Shown piece by piece: positions 11,383 to 22,621 of a DNA stretch of 64,000 nt. The notes under the pieces were generated by a model that saw only the letters and a program-made list of their open reading frames with translations, was not told where the DNA came from and ran no database searches. The first letter of the stretch is position 1. The number at the start of each line of letters is the position of its first letter. The DNA comes from Lineolata rhizophorae (Eukaryota; Ascomycota; Dothideomycetes; Lineolatales; Lineolataceae), in assembly GCA_010093515.1 (NCBI GenBank), contig MU001700.1, positions 246,766 to 310,765 of the forward strand, in the 5' to 3' direction. The position numbers and the translations under genes were made by a program.

Positions 11383-12207
11383 TTACTCGTCGTCTTCGTC
11401 GCCCTCGCCCTCGTCTCCCTTCTCCGCCGCCTTAGCCTTCTTCCTGCGTACGCGGCCGGGACGTCCGCTACCAAAGGGCGATGTGAGGGCAAAGTCGATA
11501 TGCTTCTGGGACTCGAGGCGGACGATGAAGGAGGGCACGTTGACGACCTGCTTGCCGACACTATCGGTGGGCGAAAAGCACCGGGCGTAAGTACCGCGTC
11601 GTCGTTGCAGACACAGAGAGGGGGAGAGAGGGCCACGCACCGGATGTGGCGCTGCTTGATGAGGACGCGGGCGTGGTGGATGCTCTTGGCGAGGCCCAGC
11701 TTGTAGACGCACGTCTGGAGGCGGCGCTCGAGGAAGTCTTCGATCTTGAGGGCGAGCACGTAGTCGAGCTTCATGCGGGACTCGTCGAGGACGCCGACGC
11801 GGACGAGGCGGCGGATGAGGGCGTTGCCTTCGAAGAGGCGCTTGGGGTCTTTTTCGTCGAGCGTGAGGAGCTCGCTAGTGGGGAGAGAAAGATGAGCAGC
11901 TGGATAGCCGGGCAGGGAGGAGGGGAGAGAGGGAGAGGGCGTACCGCGCCGCACGGCGAATCTTGGACAGGGTGAGCTGGACGCGCCAGACCTCGCGCTT
12001 GTTGCGCAGGCCGTACTCGCCGACCGTCTTGAGCTCGGCATCACTGGGGGGGAGGCACAGGCGTCAGCCACCGGCCGCTCCATCGACGTGGACAAGGCGA
12101 GCGCGCTCGGCTCGTGCCCAGTGGCCGGGAGGTGATACGTACAGACGCGCCGACTCGTAGGGACGCCGCGGGACCTTGTAGGTCTTGGAGTAGACGCGGG
12201 GCGGCAT
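11383..12207 (-). CDS. RPS9: 40S ribosomal protein S9 (uS4)
   Basis: Small-subunit ribosomal protein uS4, which binds 18S rRNA in the body of the 40S subunit and contributes to decoding accuracy. Four exons, 12207-12143, 12043-11945, 11874-11641 and 11560-11383, are joined by introns of 99, 70 and 80 bp with donors GTACGT, GTACGC and GTGCGT. The product is 191 residues, the usual length. It starts [18 protein letters not shown]. Hallmark stretches are [38 protein letters not shown], the S4 domain ([19 protein letters not shown]) and the eukaryote-specific end [17 protein letters not shown] with an acidic tail. It is divergently transcribed from RPL21 across 322 bp, so the two probably share regulation. 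Confidence 0.97.
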
Positions 12208-12529
12208 GATTGGGGATGTGGAGGAGGAGGAGGTGAGGGGAGAACGGGGAGACGTCGAGCGGAGGAGAGCGAGGGCTTGTGTGCGGGCTCGCTTAGGCCG
12301 CTTACGCGGGCGCGCGCACACCGGGGCCAGGAAACGCCGGGCCCCGGCGCCGGCACAAATCTGGCCCGCATACGACACGCTTCACCCGCACACGCCTCTC
12401 GCCCTCACACGCCTCTCGCCCTCGCCCTCGCCCTCTCGCGCCTCTTGCCCTCGACCTCAGCCGCGTCCTTCGTGAACAGCCGCCTTCGTCTGCTCCCCTC
12501 CGCACGCTCGCCGCTCGCCGCCAGCCGCA
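12208..12529. promoter_or_regulatory. shared divergent promoter of RPS9 and RPL21
   Basis: Only 322 bp separate the ATG codons of two divergently transcribed cytosolic ribosomal protein genes. The central part is very GC-rich, with a palindromic phrase GGGCCCCGGCGCC. The RPL21 side carries several CACACGCCTCTCGCCCT-like repeats and a pyrimidine-rich leader. A bidirectional promoter is inferred from position; I did not identify a defined factor site. Confidence 0.7.
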
Positions 12530-13167
12530 ATGGGCCACTCGCACGGCCTGCGCGCCGGCACCCGCTACGCCTTCTCTCGCGGCTTCAAGAAGCGCGGCAA
12601 CATCCCGCTGTCGACATACCTGCTGCAATACCGGTACGTTGTGCCGCCCCTCCCCACGCCTTGGGTGCCGCGATGCTGACGGGAGGCGGGCGAAAACCAC
12701 AGCGTGGGCGACATTGTCGACGTCAAGGCCAACGGCGCCGTGCAAAAAGGGTGAGTGAGTCCCGCGCCGCGGACGGAATGCAACTGGCCTCCCCCTCCCA
12801 GAAAACTGACCCGCGACCCACGCGCCCCTCCCGCAGCATGCCCTTCAAGGTCTACCACGGCAAGACGGGCATCGTCTACAACGTGACGCAGAACGCGGTC
12901 GGCGTGATCCTGCACAAGCAGGTGGGCAACCGCTACATCGAGAAGCGCATCAACGTGCGCGTCGAGCACGTGCGCAAGAGCCGCTCGCGCGAGGAGTTCC
13001 TACGCCGCGTCGAGGACAACGCCGCCAAGAAGCGCGAGGCCAAGGCCCGGGGCGCGCACCTGCACCTCAAGCGCCAGCCCGCCATGCCGCGTGGCGCCCG
13101 CTCCGTGTCGGTCAAGGACAACGTCCCCGAAAGCATCGCGCCGCTGGCCTACGAGACGACCATATAG
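12530..13167 (+). CDS. RPL21: 60S ribosomal protein L21 (eL21)
   Basis: Large-subunit ribosomal protein eL21. Exons 12530-12633, 12703-12750 and 12837-13167 are joined by introns of 69 and 86 bp (donors GTACGT and GTGAGT, acceptors CAG), giving 160 residues, the normal length. Sequence starts MGHSHGLRAGTRYAFSRGF, continues NIPLSTYLLQYRVGDIVDVK and VQKGMPFKVYHGKTGIVYNV, and ends PLAYETTI; all are family signatures. Codon use is strongly biased to C/G-ending codons, as expected for a highly expressed gene. It is divergent from RPS9. Confidence 0.97.
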
Positions 13168-14220
13168 AGGATGGGACCATGCTGTGGTGGTGGAAGACTA
13201 CAATGGGTTGGAGGATGACGGCGGGGCTTTTGACGAGTCCGATCAGCTGCGACCTTCAGTAGATTCAAATTCCAACGAGCCTACTTTTGCGCCGTGCTTT
13301 CTCCCGGATGCTGTCTTGTTCGCTTGTGCTAATTCATTAAGCATCTATCGGGAATTGTTGTTGCCTGGTGATACCTTAGTCGAAATTTGATTTGTGCTAG
13401 GCCGGTGCGAATCGCTACGCCCACGTGCTCTGTGCTAGGCGATGATCTTGTTAAAGCTAGATCTATCAGCATGTTGACATCCGAAAATGCGCGACGAACA
13501 TCTCGAACAACAATCAAGTCCTCATGTCCCTACACTTTCCACGTTCGCTCCATATGCTCAACATCTCACCTAGCTGTGGTTCCAGCAGCATCTTGTGTCT
13601 ATAACCCCCTCTTTCTATTGTTCAACTCCACCGTCATCGGCGGATGGCTCAGACCAGCCAGCCTCGCCCTGCTCTATTTGTCTGTCTCGCAGACGCGCTC
13701 GTAGTCTCTTCCCACAAGCACTACAATCCAAACGACATTCGCCGTTCCAGTCTACAAATACGAATATTAACTGTCGCTCGCCACTGCGGAAGGACAGCAA
13801 GGAACAATGACCTCGAACTGGGGAAGCTCGGCGCAGGGAAAAGATGTCTTGTCGGAGACGCGTGTGTTAGCGGGCCAAGCGAGACCCAAGGGTGAATAGC
13901 CGTGTGAATCAAATAGCAAATCACGATGGAAGCACGATGAACGGATGCCGCAAGGAGGTGGTGCGGTCGTATTGCAAACTGATCGCTGAGGGTGGAAGCC
14001 CTCAGCCTCCTCACGGCTAAGGAGGGTGGGCATCACGTGTGCTAATGTTTGGGGTCTTTCCCCATGCGGGAAAGGACCTACGTGATATCTCTCAACACCA
14101 CGGTAACAGCGCAACATGTGCGGCCGGGAAAGTCATCTCTAGACGAGCTATATAACATATGACAACACAATATTCAAGGCTGGTCCTTCCCTGCTGGGAC
14201 TTTGTTTGCAGCGTCTATGC
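13168..14220. other. intergenic region, nothing recognised
   Basis: About 1 kb downstream of RPL21 and downstream of the DUF7587-like gene (convergent ends). The frames are short and mutually overlapping, with no recognisable domain, RNA gene or clear repeat. Confidence 0.5.
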
Positions 14221-14872
14221 CTAGAGTGGCTGGGAAGTCTTGGCCCTGAAAGTAAGTCGTCCCCATCGATCGTATTTCCAAAGCCCAACTACATGTTCCA
14301 ATGGGACATATTCCCATACAAACCATTCGTTCTTCCCTGCCATCTGGAAGATGTCATACTCTGGTATCATCCTCATCAGCTCCTCCTTCGAAAACACCCA
14401 TACGTTTGAGTTCTTATCCAGGCGCACGTGGGCCACGCTGACAGTTCCAGGATCGCGATCCTGTTTCCCGAGTTGCCGTCTAAAACTTCCTGTCAGTGAC
14501 AAACTCAGCAATATAATCGGGACCGCGGCCCACGCACCGCCGTCCGAAGGCGGCCAGACTCGCTGCCCGTCTCCTCCTTGCTTCTTTGAAGGCGGAATCT
14601 CTGTTGTCGTAAAACGAGATGAACTGGGTCGGCTCCCGATTGCCCCAGTCCAAATGCTTTCGCATTTTCAAGGGCGTGATGACATGCCAAGGCGCCATCA
14701 GATACCTGTCCGGGTCGTCGCATTCGATGCCGTATCGTCCCAGAGGCGTGCGTGAGAGGTTGTCATAGACGTGGTAGAGGTCTAAGCTCTCATTCTCTGC
14801 GAACGGATGCGAAACGAAAATATTGCAGAGCTGCTCGTACCTGCTCATTTGCAAGCATGGCACGTCTTCCAT
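14221..14872 (-). CDS. hypothetical protein, DUF7587-like
   Basis: Small protein of a fungal domain family of unknown function (it resembles DUF7587 from memory). Exon 1 (14872-14538) and exon 2 (14479-14221) join in phase across a 58-bp intron with donor GTGCGT, branch CTGAC and acceptor TTTTAG, giving 197 residues. The frame is open upstream to about 14923 without another ATG, so a further 5' exon is possible. Conserved-looking stretches are LDLYHVYDNLSRTPLGRYG, HLDWGNREPTQFISFYDN, FKEARRRR, then after the intron VSVAHVRLDKNSNVWVFSKEE and WEYVPLEHVVGLW. There is no signal peptide or membrane segment, so it is probably cytosolic. The repeat-derived sequence at 14930-15092 abuts its 5' end. 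Confidence 0.65.
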
Positions 14873-14929
14873 TGCGTTTCGGTCGTAGTAGGCAAGATGA
14901 AAGTGTGCTTGGTGGAGAAACAACGGGAG

Positions 14930-15092
14930 TGTAAAGTTAAGTCGAGCTTCACGGAGTGTGCGGTGTCAAACAGAATGTATTGGCGAAGTTACACAGAGAG
15001 GAGTAAGCTCTACACGGAACGAAGCTGGGGCCGGCATTACGTGAGCCCGACCTCACTTGCTGCGGCTGCGGCTATCTATGATATCCACGACA
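14930..15092. mobile_element. diverged LTR-like fossil, inverted orientation
   Basis: Starts TGTAAAG and ends CCACGACA. Read on the minus strand it begins TGTCGTGGATATCA and includes GTAATGCCGGCCCC, as in the solo LTR at 15174. It is clearly older than its neighbour, much diverged, in the opposite orientation, and shows no target-site duplication. Confidence 0.45.
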
Positions 15093-15173
15093 AGTTGCAA
15101 CGAAAATTAAGCTGACCTTCGTGCATTGAATAGAGCCATTTGATACTCCCTGACGCGTATATACACGTGATTT

Positions 15174-15347
15174 TGTCGTGGATATCAATGTAAGGCAGCA
15201 GTAGACACGTGACGCTCGGGGCCAAGGTAATGCCGGCCCCGGTTCAGCGTGTAGCGTACATAGATCGCAGGGTGCAGGTCGACCTACACTCTGCAACCTC
15301 ACCTTATACACTCTATTTTGCCACCGTATACGCTGTAGCGCTCAACA
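15174..15347. mobile_element. solo LTR fossil, copy 1 (174 bp)
   Basis: 174-bp element beginning TGTCGTGGAT and ending GCTCAACA, flanked on both sides by a perfect 5-bp target-site duplication, GATTT. A nearly identical copy lies at 31629-31802. The TG...CA ends and 5-bp duplication fit a solo LTR of an LTR retrotransposon. No internal retrotransposon sequence is present. The high similarity between copies suggests a recent origin. Confidence 0.85.
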
Positions 15348-18300
15348 GATTTTCCCAGCTCGCAATTAAATCTCCCGTGCTCAACACTATTCTCCTATTA
15401 GACCCTGGCGTTTAGCAAGGGTTTCACAGGGTTAATCTAGTCGGGTGAATCTTACGATATGCACGGATGTGTCACTCCTGGGAAAGCAGGCGGTTCTCAG
15501 GTTGAATTAGAGACTGATCGCGAAGGATTGCAGGTCTTCTCTCATTCTCCTTTTTACATTGTAATATCGATACTGCGCCGCACATCAATGTACATGTAAT
15601 TCAAACAGCATTCCTTTTTCATTTTCTTTTTGCTTGAATAGAAAAGGACTGCTATGTAATTTATGCTAGGCAATGAGGGGAAATCAGGTGTTTTTGCGTT
15701 TGCCGGGGTCGCGGTAGCGTGATTCCTGTATAGGAAAATTACCAAGAGACCGTCGTTGATACTAGCATCCAAGTATTGATTAAGGACAAAACAGAAAGTA
15801 GATGTACACGCAGCAATTAGTGATAAGAAAAGATTCGACGGAGCTAATCAACTGTTGCAGCGAATAAGTCTAGTTACGACGACTTTAGTAGATCTCATTT
15901 TACAGTATATTTACCTAGTTACAGCTGGGCCAAATCAAGTGCGTAGCTACACCTATCTGCGGCGTGTTGCGGGACATAGGTTTCATGCTGGAAATTTCGT
16001 TGTAGCGGATCGGAATCAAGTGTGACAGGTTCTAAGCAAACGTGCTAGTAAGCCCGGGGGTTATCTAGCATTGTCTCGCCTCTGTTAGTGAGTTGCTGTG
16101 CGGTATACATGGCTGGCAGAACGATTCCTCTGCTTGGCCAATCTAGTCCCGATGGTGATCTTTTCTAATATTACAGCGTTGTTGGCGAAGGAGCACTTTA
16201 CCCAGCTAGGAATGACAAGGCCAACCGGGCCTTTACGAGCCTTGAACGAGCGGAGGAACGTATAACATTTTGCTTTTTCCCTCCCAGCAAACCACCAGCG
16301 GGACGGTTCCCTGAAACTGAAGGATTCGCGGCGTTTTTGATATGCGCCGCACCAATTGGACTTGTGCTACCGCTGGTGCCCCGGCGCGTGCACTGCTGTT
16401 GTCCCTGCTATGCGCCCTGGCAAATCCGACCCTAGCATGAGAACTCTCAGTGTGTCGTTGCTCTCCCCCAGCACTTGAATTCCAGTGTAGTTGGAAAGGC
16501 AGATTGTGCTGCTACGAAGGCTAGGATTACCGAACCGGGCATAGCCTGTTCGTCGGTCGCGCGCTATAGCATAGGAGGAGCCGCAGCGGTCATCGCCCTT
16601 TTTATCGCTGCTGTGGCAATGGTTGTCGCCAAGGAACATGGTCGGGCAGCAGCAACGGCACTGCTAGTAGTTGGACGGTTGTGGAAGGCGAAAGAAAGAG
16701 TAAATATGCCGTCAGCATACAGCCGTGGTAATACGAGCTGAAGCTAGTACGTCAACGTTGGTCAGAGATAATGACAAAAGCGTGGAAGGCAGCACTGGTC
16801 GGCAAAGCGCCCTGACTACCGAGATACTCGGAAAAGCTAGATAAGGCAGTGCGGCTTTGGTTAGATAGTCATCTCGCCTGGCTATCAGTGCTCCCTGAAA
16901 AGGCACTGTGATAATCATGTTGGGTAGAGCTTGTAGGCATGCACAAATTTCAACAATGGTGTGTCTATTAGAAGTGTATGTATGGCCGAGCTGCTTTTTG
17001 CAGTGTGCTTGAGCTCGCTGGCTGTATTGACCTATAGATTGTGGACATCATCTACAATACAGTGAGACATGGTTTATATGCATGCAATATTGTTTTACCC
17101 AATCGCATAGACCTCCTCACGCGTTTATACTGTTGAAAACTATAACTAATGAAACCTATGCCTATAAAAACAGCCCCCCCTGGGACAACCACATCATAGA
17201 GAGCCCCACCGTAGAGGGCCTCCTCCTTAAGCTTACCATTGTGTGTGTTCGCTAGGAAGGGCGCACATGCAGACTCGCTAGGCTGCAGGTTTTCTCAGCC
17301 ACTGCAGCCAACCCCAGCCAACAGCGACCGGTCGCTCAAACATCAGCGCACTTCTACTCCACTAGCGACGACTCGCCCGTGCCTCTTCCTCCTCAAAAGA
17401 AGGAGGACCATGCATCCGCCTTTATCGATGCTATCAAGCGCTGGCGCGAAACTTCTGCGATCGCGCCAATCATGCCTGAAAACCCGGCGAATCTGGACGT
17501 GCCCTCGTAGCGTTCGCTGAGCACGATCGTGCCGCCACTATCACGTTCGTCCACGCCTTCGCGATTGCAGTCGACCACGCCCTCTGACATCTGTACAAAG
17601 AGTAATGCAGGCAGGCAGTTCCGCGTAGATCTTGAGCTGCGCGGCATTCACATCGCAGGCGTAAGCTACCGGAAGATCTCCAGGCCGAGCTTCTTTGTTT
17701 CTTCGGACCGAGACGTTACCGACCACCGGATGCAGATAATGAAGGTACGGGTAGGGACGAGGACCAACGAATCTGGTTCGCCGCTGCGTCTACGTGGTGT
17801 GCGAAAGCTGCGAAGGTCGAGGATGGGTTAGGAATCGAGGCTAGATGGCTCGGCGCGTTCGTAGCGGACGTGGAGTCGCTGCTGCCTGTATATTCTTGCC
17901 GCTTGTCAATGTCAGACCAAGGCCAGGGTAAGTCTTTATTACGGTACCTTGCTATCCGGGCTAACGAAGTTGCGGCTAATGAGTATTTTAGGTCAGTCTA
18001 TGCACTTACTACAATATACTACACCAAGCGCTTCCTCCAAAGCGACCGAGAGAACTGGTCCAAGATACCCAAACTATCCCGGTCCTACCTTATAGTCGCT
18101 CCCAGGAACCAACGACTATTAAAGTCCCGAGACCAGATCTTAGCGTCGGTATGTCTTACAAGGGAACTCTTCTTCCTGAGACTGGCCTAGACGGGGTAAG
18201 AGTAAATGCGACAAAGTGTCCAACGACGGCTACATTGATACAGTATCCAGGGTCCTTTTTTCGCCTTTGCAATCACGCATTGTAGTGTTGGATGAGCTCC

Positions 18301-18640
18301 GCCCGCTTTCATGAACCTAGGCTGGCAACAGAGGACAGAACCTTCAGAAGCAAGAGGTTACCCGGATGTCATAGAGCATGTGGTGAGCATCGACTCATGG
18401 GACAACCCAGTCTGCAGTGCCAATGACCCTGCTCGGGCGAAGGTTTCCGCGGTATGTTGAGTAGAATAACTTGAACGGCACTTGATAACATCTTCCGTCT
18501 GGGGGAGCCGAATTGGATCTGGTAGCCAGCACCCCAAATTGTCTCCCGAGGACATTATGCAACGGACTTGTTTGTATTGGCAGTCTAGCCTTTACCCACA
18601 TCGCATTATATGTCGCTCGTCTTATAGTACCCATCCCTAC
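15348..18640. other. gene desert with unassigned relics
   Basis: About 3.3 kb without a supported gene. Around 16370-16740 both strands keep frames of about 90 codons, and around 17300-18190 plus-strand coding-like pieces appear in shifting frames (for example ITFVHAFAIAVDHA near 17540 and NEVAANEYFRSVYALTTIYY near 17980). These look like decayed protein genes of unknown family. Confidence 0.4.
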
Positions 18641-19216
18641 TCCGCCTAATGACTAGAGCGACAGTTGTGGGTTCGAGCTCCAGTTTCCGCACCCAATCCA
18701 ATGTTCGATGCAACAATCGTCGAGGCCACACCTCTAGCTATCGCGCACATACGCCGGAAACAATAACGATAACAGCTTCCAGATACTCCATCGGGTCGCC
18801 GCTCAACACCGTGAAAGCGATACCGGCATCCCGCTTTAAGACCAACTTCAAAACCTAGGGCGATGAAAGCTGCTCGGCTAGAACACCCGCGAATCGGTCT
18901 GCCAGCGGCTCGACCAGACGTATATCTACAACCGGCTCACTCACAAACAGCAATCCGTGTAGGCTCATTATTGAATCCACCACTCTCCGCAGACCGATCT
19001 AGGCGATCGACATCCTCGATCATATCCTTTACGTCACGCGGTGCTTTATCAAGTGCAACCGCCCATTGGGCCGCATTCAAGAGCCAGCAGCCTCGACTTC
19101 GGCCCCGGGCCAATTACAACGGAGCGGTCGGACTGCCTTGCAACCTTTATCTGAGACACCCTGAAAGGATAATTCAAGTTCCAAGCGGGCATCCACGGGT
19201 TAAAAGAGTTTTGTGA
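18641..19216 (-). pseudogene. gene relic, possibly STAND N-terminal domain
   Basis: Read on the minus strand, protein-like pieces occur in order but interrupted: NAAQWAVALDKAPRDVKDMI, EDVDRLDRSAE, then LKRDAGIAFTVLSGDPMEYL and RLLHRTLDWVRKLELEP. The phrase with KAPRDVKDM...DVDRL recalls helical N-terminal domains of fungal STAND/NLR-like proteins, but the match is weak and from memory. Stop codons interrupt the frame, so it is not a functional gene as it stands. Confidence 0.3.
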
Positions 19217-19549
19217 GCTTGCTCCTCAACATATTAATCACAGCTCACATCAAGATTAAGCGAGTGTGATAAAGCCCCACAAGTGAAGACATAACAGTGT
19301 CGAATATATGTTACTCTACATCATCTGCAATCCCTGTAGGATATTTAAGCAGAATTTGCCGTCCGTGAATCCAAGCCTAAGCCTTAAACGCAATCCAGTG
19401 CCCTTTCTATAGTTTCACTATTCTTGCAAGGGGGCCGCATTTTTGGGAGCATGCTCTCGGAGTCAAGTTCCGGACCCGGATGACAATCATCGTCGCGCAA
19501 GCATGCTGCAACAAGGCTGCTGAAAGCTTGGTATCACTTGCACGCCCCG

Positions 19550-19690
19550 TCGCCTCCCCCCTCCCGCCTCTTTCCTCACCTCGTTTCCCGTTCCCCGCTG
19601 CCTCTCGTTCTTCCGTCCTCGCTCTTTCCGCTTCCCCCCTTTTCCACCCCGTTCACCACCTCTTCCCCTCTTTCCCCCGTCTACACCCCA
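19550..19690 (+). repeat. polypyrimidine tract
   Basis: About 140 bases almost purely C/T on the plus strand, made of CCTCCC, TTTCC and TTCCC variants. It lies about 450 bp left of the polypurine minisatellite and has the opposite strand bias, so the two could pair in an inverted sense. No gene. Confidence 0.6.
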
Positions 19691-20149
19691 ATAGGCCCAA
19701 CAGCAGAGCGTTCCCGCCATCCTAGCTCATAGCAGGCAGGGTCCGCCATCGAGTCCCACAAGTCCTTATCGGCCCAACGGGCTTCCCCGGTCTAGATCGT
19801 CGAAAGAGAGATCGGCGAATCCGGAAGGAGTGGGGAGGGGTGGGGAGAAGAAGCGAGCCCTCCTCGACGCGTTAGCGAGGCATCTTCGGGCGGTTATCGA
19901 GTGGGGGAGGGGGCAAGTCAAGACTGGCCGGCGAAAGGGGGTCGAGGAAGGCAATCTATCCGAGTTCCAGTCGGGCGCCGCGTCAACTGTACACAGCCGG
20001 GGGTTCGTCGCGGGGAACTCGACGCCCTTTGTTCTTCCGCGGTTGGTGCTGCTTGCTCTGCGAACAGACTGCGTGGCAGAGAAGGCCTGCGTTGAGCTGG
20101 GGCTGGGGCTGGGGCTCCTGCTGGCTCCTATTGGGAAGAGGGAGGGCAG

Positions 20150-20835
20150 GTAGAGGCGGGGGAGAGGGAAGTGGAGGTAGGGAATAGAGGGAGAAGGCGG
20201 GGGAAAGCGGAGGGAAGCAGGGGAAGGGGGGGAAGAAGGGGGGAAAGGTAGGGGAAGTCGGGGAGAAAAGGGGGAATGGGGGGGAAGGTAGGAGAAAAGC
20301 GAGGGAAGACGAGGGGAAGGCGGGGAAAGAAGGGGGAAGACGGGGAGAAAGGGGGGTCAGGCGGCGGAAGGCGGGGGAAGATGGGGGGAAAGGGGAGAAG
20401 GGGGGAAGGTAGAAGGAAAGCGTGGGAAGACGAGGGGAAGGCGGGGGGAGAAGGGGGAAGACGGGGAGAAAGCGAGGGAAGGCGGGGGGAGAGGGGAAGG
20501 CGGGGTAAGGTGGGGGGAGATGGGGGTAAAGGGGGGAAGGTAGGAGAAAAGCAGGGGAAGACGAGGGGAAGGCGGGGGAAGAAGGGGGAAGACGGTGAGA
20601 AAGGGGGGTCAGGCGGCGGAAGACCGGGGAAGGGGGGAGGAGGCAGAGGGAAAGCGGGAGAAGGTAGGGAAGGCAGGGGAAGAGGGGAAGAGATAAAGTG
20701 GGGTCTAGGGAAAGGGGACGAGGAGCGGGGGGAAGGAGAGAGGAGGTAGGAAACTGAGGGGAAGGGAGAGTAGAAAAGGGAAAAGGAAGGGGGGAGGCAG
20801 TAGGAAAAGGCGGGGGAAGAAGGGGAAACGGGGTT
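20150..20835 (+). repeat. polypurine minisatellite (about 690 bp)
   Basis: Nearly every base of the plus strand is G or A. Short motifs such as GGGGAAGGCGGGG, GAGAAAGG and GGAAGACG recur. A higher-order unit opening GGTAGGAGAAAAGC begins near 20287, 20408 and 20539, a period of about 120-130 bp; the outer copies also share GGGGTCAGGCGGCGGAAG. The minus strand reads as a spurious proline-rich frame. Such tracts can adopt triplex or G-quadruplex forms. Confidence 0.85.
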
Positions 20836-22620
20836 ATCAATATAGAAACCGTGAGGGTGTGAATATAGACAAACAAGGTGTGGATAAGATAACCGGGATG
20901 TGGATGTAGACAACCGAAGTGCAGATCAAGGCTCGTTCGCATTCTTTCGTAGTGATAAGCTCCGCTCGGTTCGCTCGCCGTACTCGTGGAGTCTTCGTCA
21001 GCCTCAAGGCAGAGGGGCACGCAGTACGGGTGCAGCAAGGAGCACGGCGAACAGTGCAGGGAGGAGCACGCTGCGCTGTAGAGAGAGGTTTCAGCAATAC
21101 GACGATGCGACGGGCTATAAGGCGCCACAATACCGGTCGAAGGTAAAGCTGACGAGCGATGACATTAAAGAGAGCGACAGAGAGACGGCGCTCTGCTGCT
21201 CAACAGGACTGCAAGGCCACATTGGCGTGCCGCAGCGCGATCTCAATATAGAATCCCTTCGCGAGCCAAATCTTCGACGGTGCGCGAGCAAAGTATCTGC
21301 TTGCAATGGCTGAGAACTTGAGAGTCCCTAACCAGTATATCCAATGACTTGATGCACGGCATACGCCGATGTATACTCAAAGAAGACCACTTCTGTGCAA
21401 TTGGACCTCGGAGGCGTGTTCGTCATGATCGGAATATTTGTATATCGACGTACTGCAAACTAGATTAGCCTTTTTGCTTGCACAGCGAAGAAGAGTGAAA
21501 CACACGATAGGAATAAGTCCAGGGCCTCCGAGGGCCAACTCGTTGGCCACCATCTATGTGTAGAATAGACTGTTGAATGTATCTTATCTCTTTTCGTGGC
21601 CGGCGATCGAACTGATATACCATGCCTTGTGTTGCAAATCGCAGTGGCCACTCGTGTAAGAGAAAGGGCTTATCGCTACGTGACAGCCATAAAGTGTTAA
21701 CGCGCGTGGTGGCATACTTACAAGTTGTCAGCCATCGAACTCACGGAGAGCTCGTTTCCCCCTGATAAAATCTCCAGGGTATACAGCCTCGTTCGCATGG
21801 ACTTTCGAAACCGACCGAGACGTGCCAGCATCGCGAAGGAGTAGGTAACCGGCTTACGGGAACTTTCCGCGTTGGGGCATACCTACATCAAACGCAAATC
21901 ATTCGCCAAAACGGTCCGCCGAGATAGCCCAACAGCAGCATGTCCAAGCATATCCAGGCTGCTTGCGACAAGTGCCATGGGCATTACCCTACCATCCAAA
22001 TGCAGCATCAGACGGGCGAAGGATGCTAGGCGACAGAATGGCTATCGAATATTTCCGGTCCCTAGGATCCAGAGGCGGTCCCGATAGATTATCATGTTGA
22101 GTTGATTAGTTCCACGAGACAGCTGGGACCGTGTATGAAACAGGGACTTAATCATAGCAGGAACGAGGTACGGCATGGGTGGTGAATGCTGAGTACGAGT
22201 GGTGAATACAGAACACGGGTGGCAAGCAGCAGTTGGAGGAAGGCCGATGTGAGCCGAGCCGGAGCCAGTAAAGATATGCTTAGTAAATAGCCGGTCAAAG
22301 ATGGTGTTTGTAGTGTTTGTTTTTGGTTACGAGCTTGCGCTCACCGGCTGCTTCCGTATATGTTCTGCAGCATGCACTCTGCGAAGCCGCTTATCAATTT
22401 GTGCCAGGAGGTGGCATTGTCGCAACAGACAGTAACTAAGATTAAATGATTGTGGTGACATGTGGCAGATAGGTGCTGAAAACAAGTAAAAGCCTTGTGC
22501 TCTGAATGTCCAGCCGTGCAGCTCAGCGTATGTTTGGTGGCGCAACAGATTCCAGATTCAGTCTAAGTGGCAAAGGACTACATTCAAAAAGTGTAAAAGT
22601 GAGCAATTCCAAAAGATTTG
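20836..22620. other. non-coding stretch, nothing recognised
   Basis: Short broken frames only. No recognisable domain, RNA gene or strong repeat between the polypurine minisatellite and the broken DUF7924 gene. Confidence 0.45.
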
Positions 22621-22621
22621 G

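Noticed and set aside
14459-14500. A 21-bp intron (GTCACTGA...TTTTAG) to join the two DUF7587-like frames
   Set aside because: Too short to be spliced; the 58-bp intron with donor GTGCGT at 14537 joins them in phase with a good branch site.
18649-18720. GGGTTCGAGCTCC, which resembles a tRNA T-loop
   Set aside because: The flanking arms do not pair and no acceptor or anticodon stem can be drawn; no tRNA gene was found in the window.
19983-21128. 381-codon proline/serine/phenylalanine-rich minus-strand frame
   Set aside because: It is the complement of the polypurine minisatellite; the composition follows directly from the repeat.
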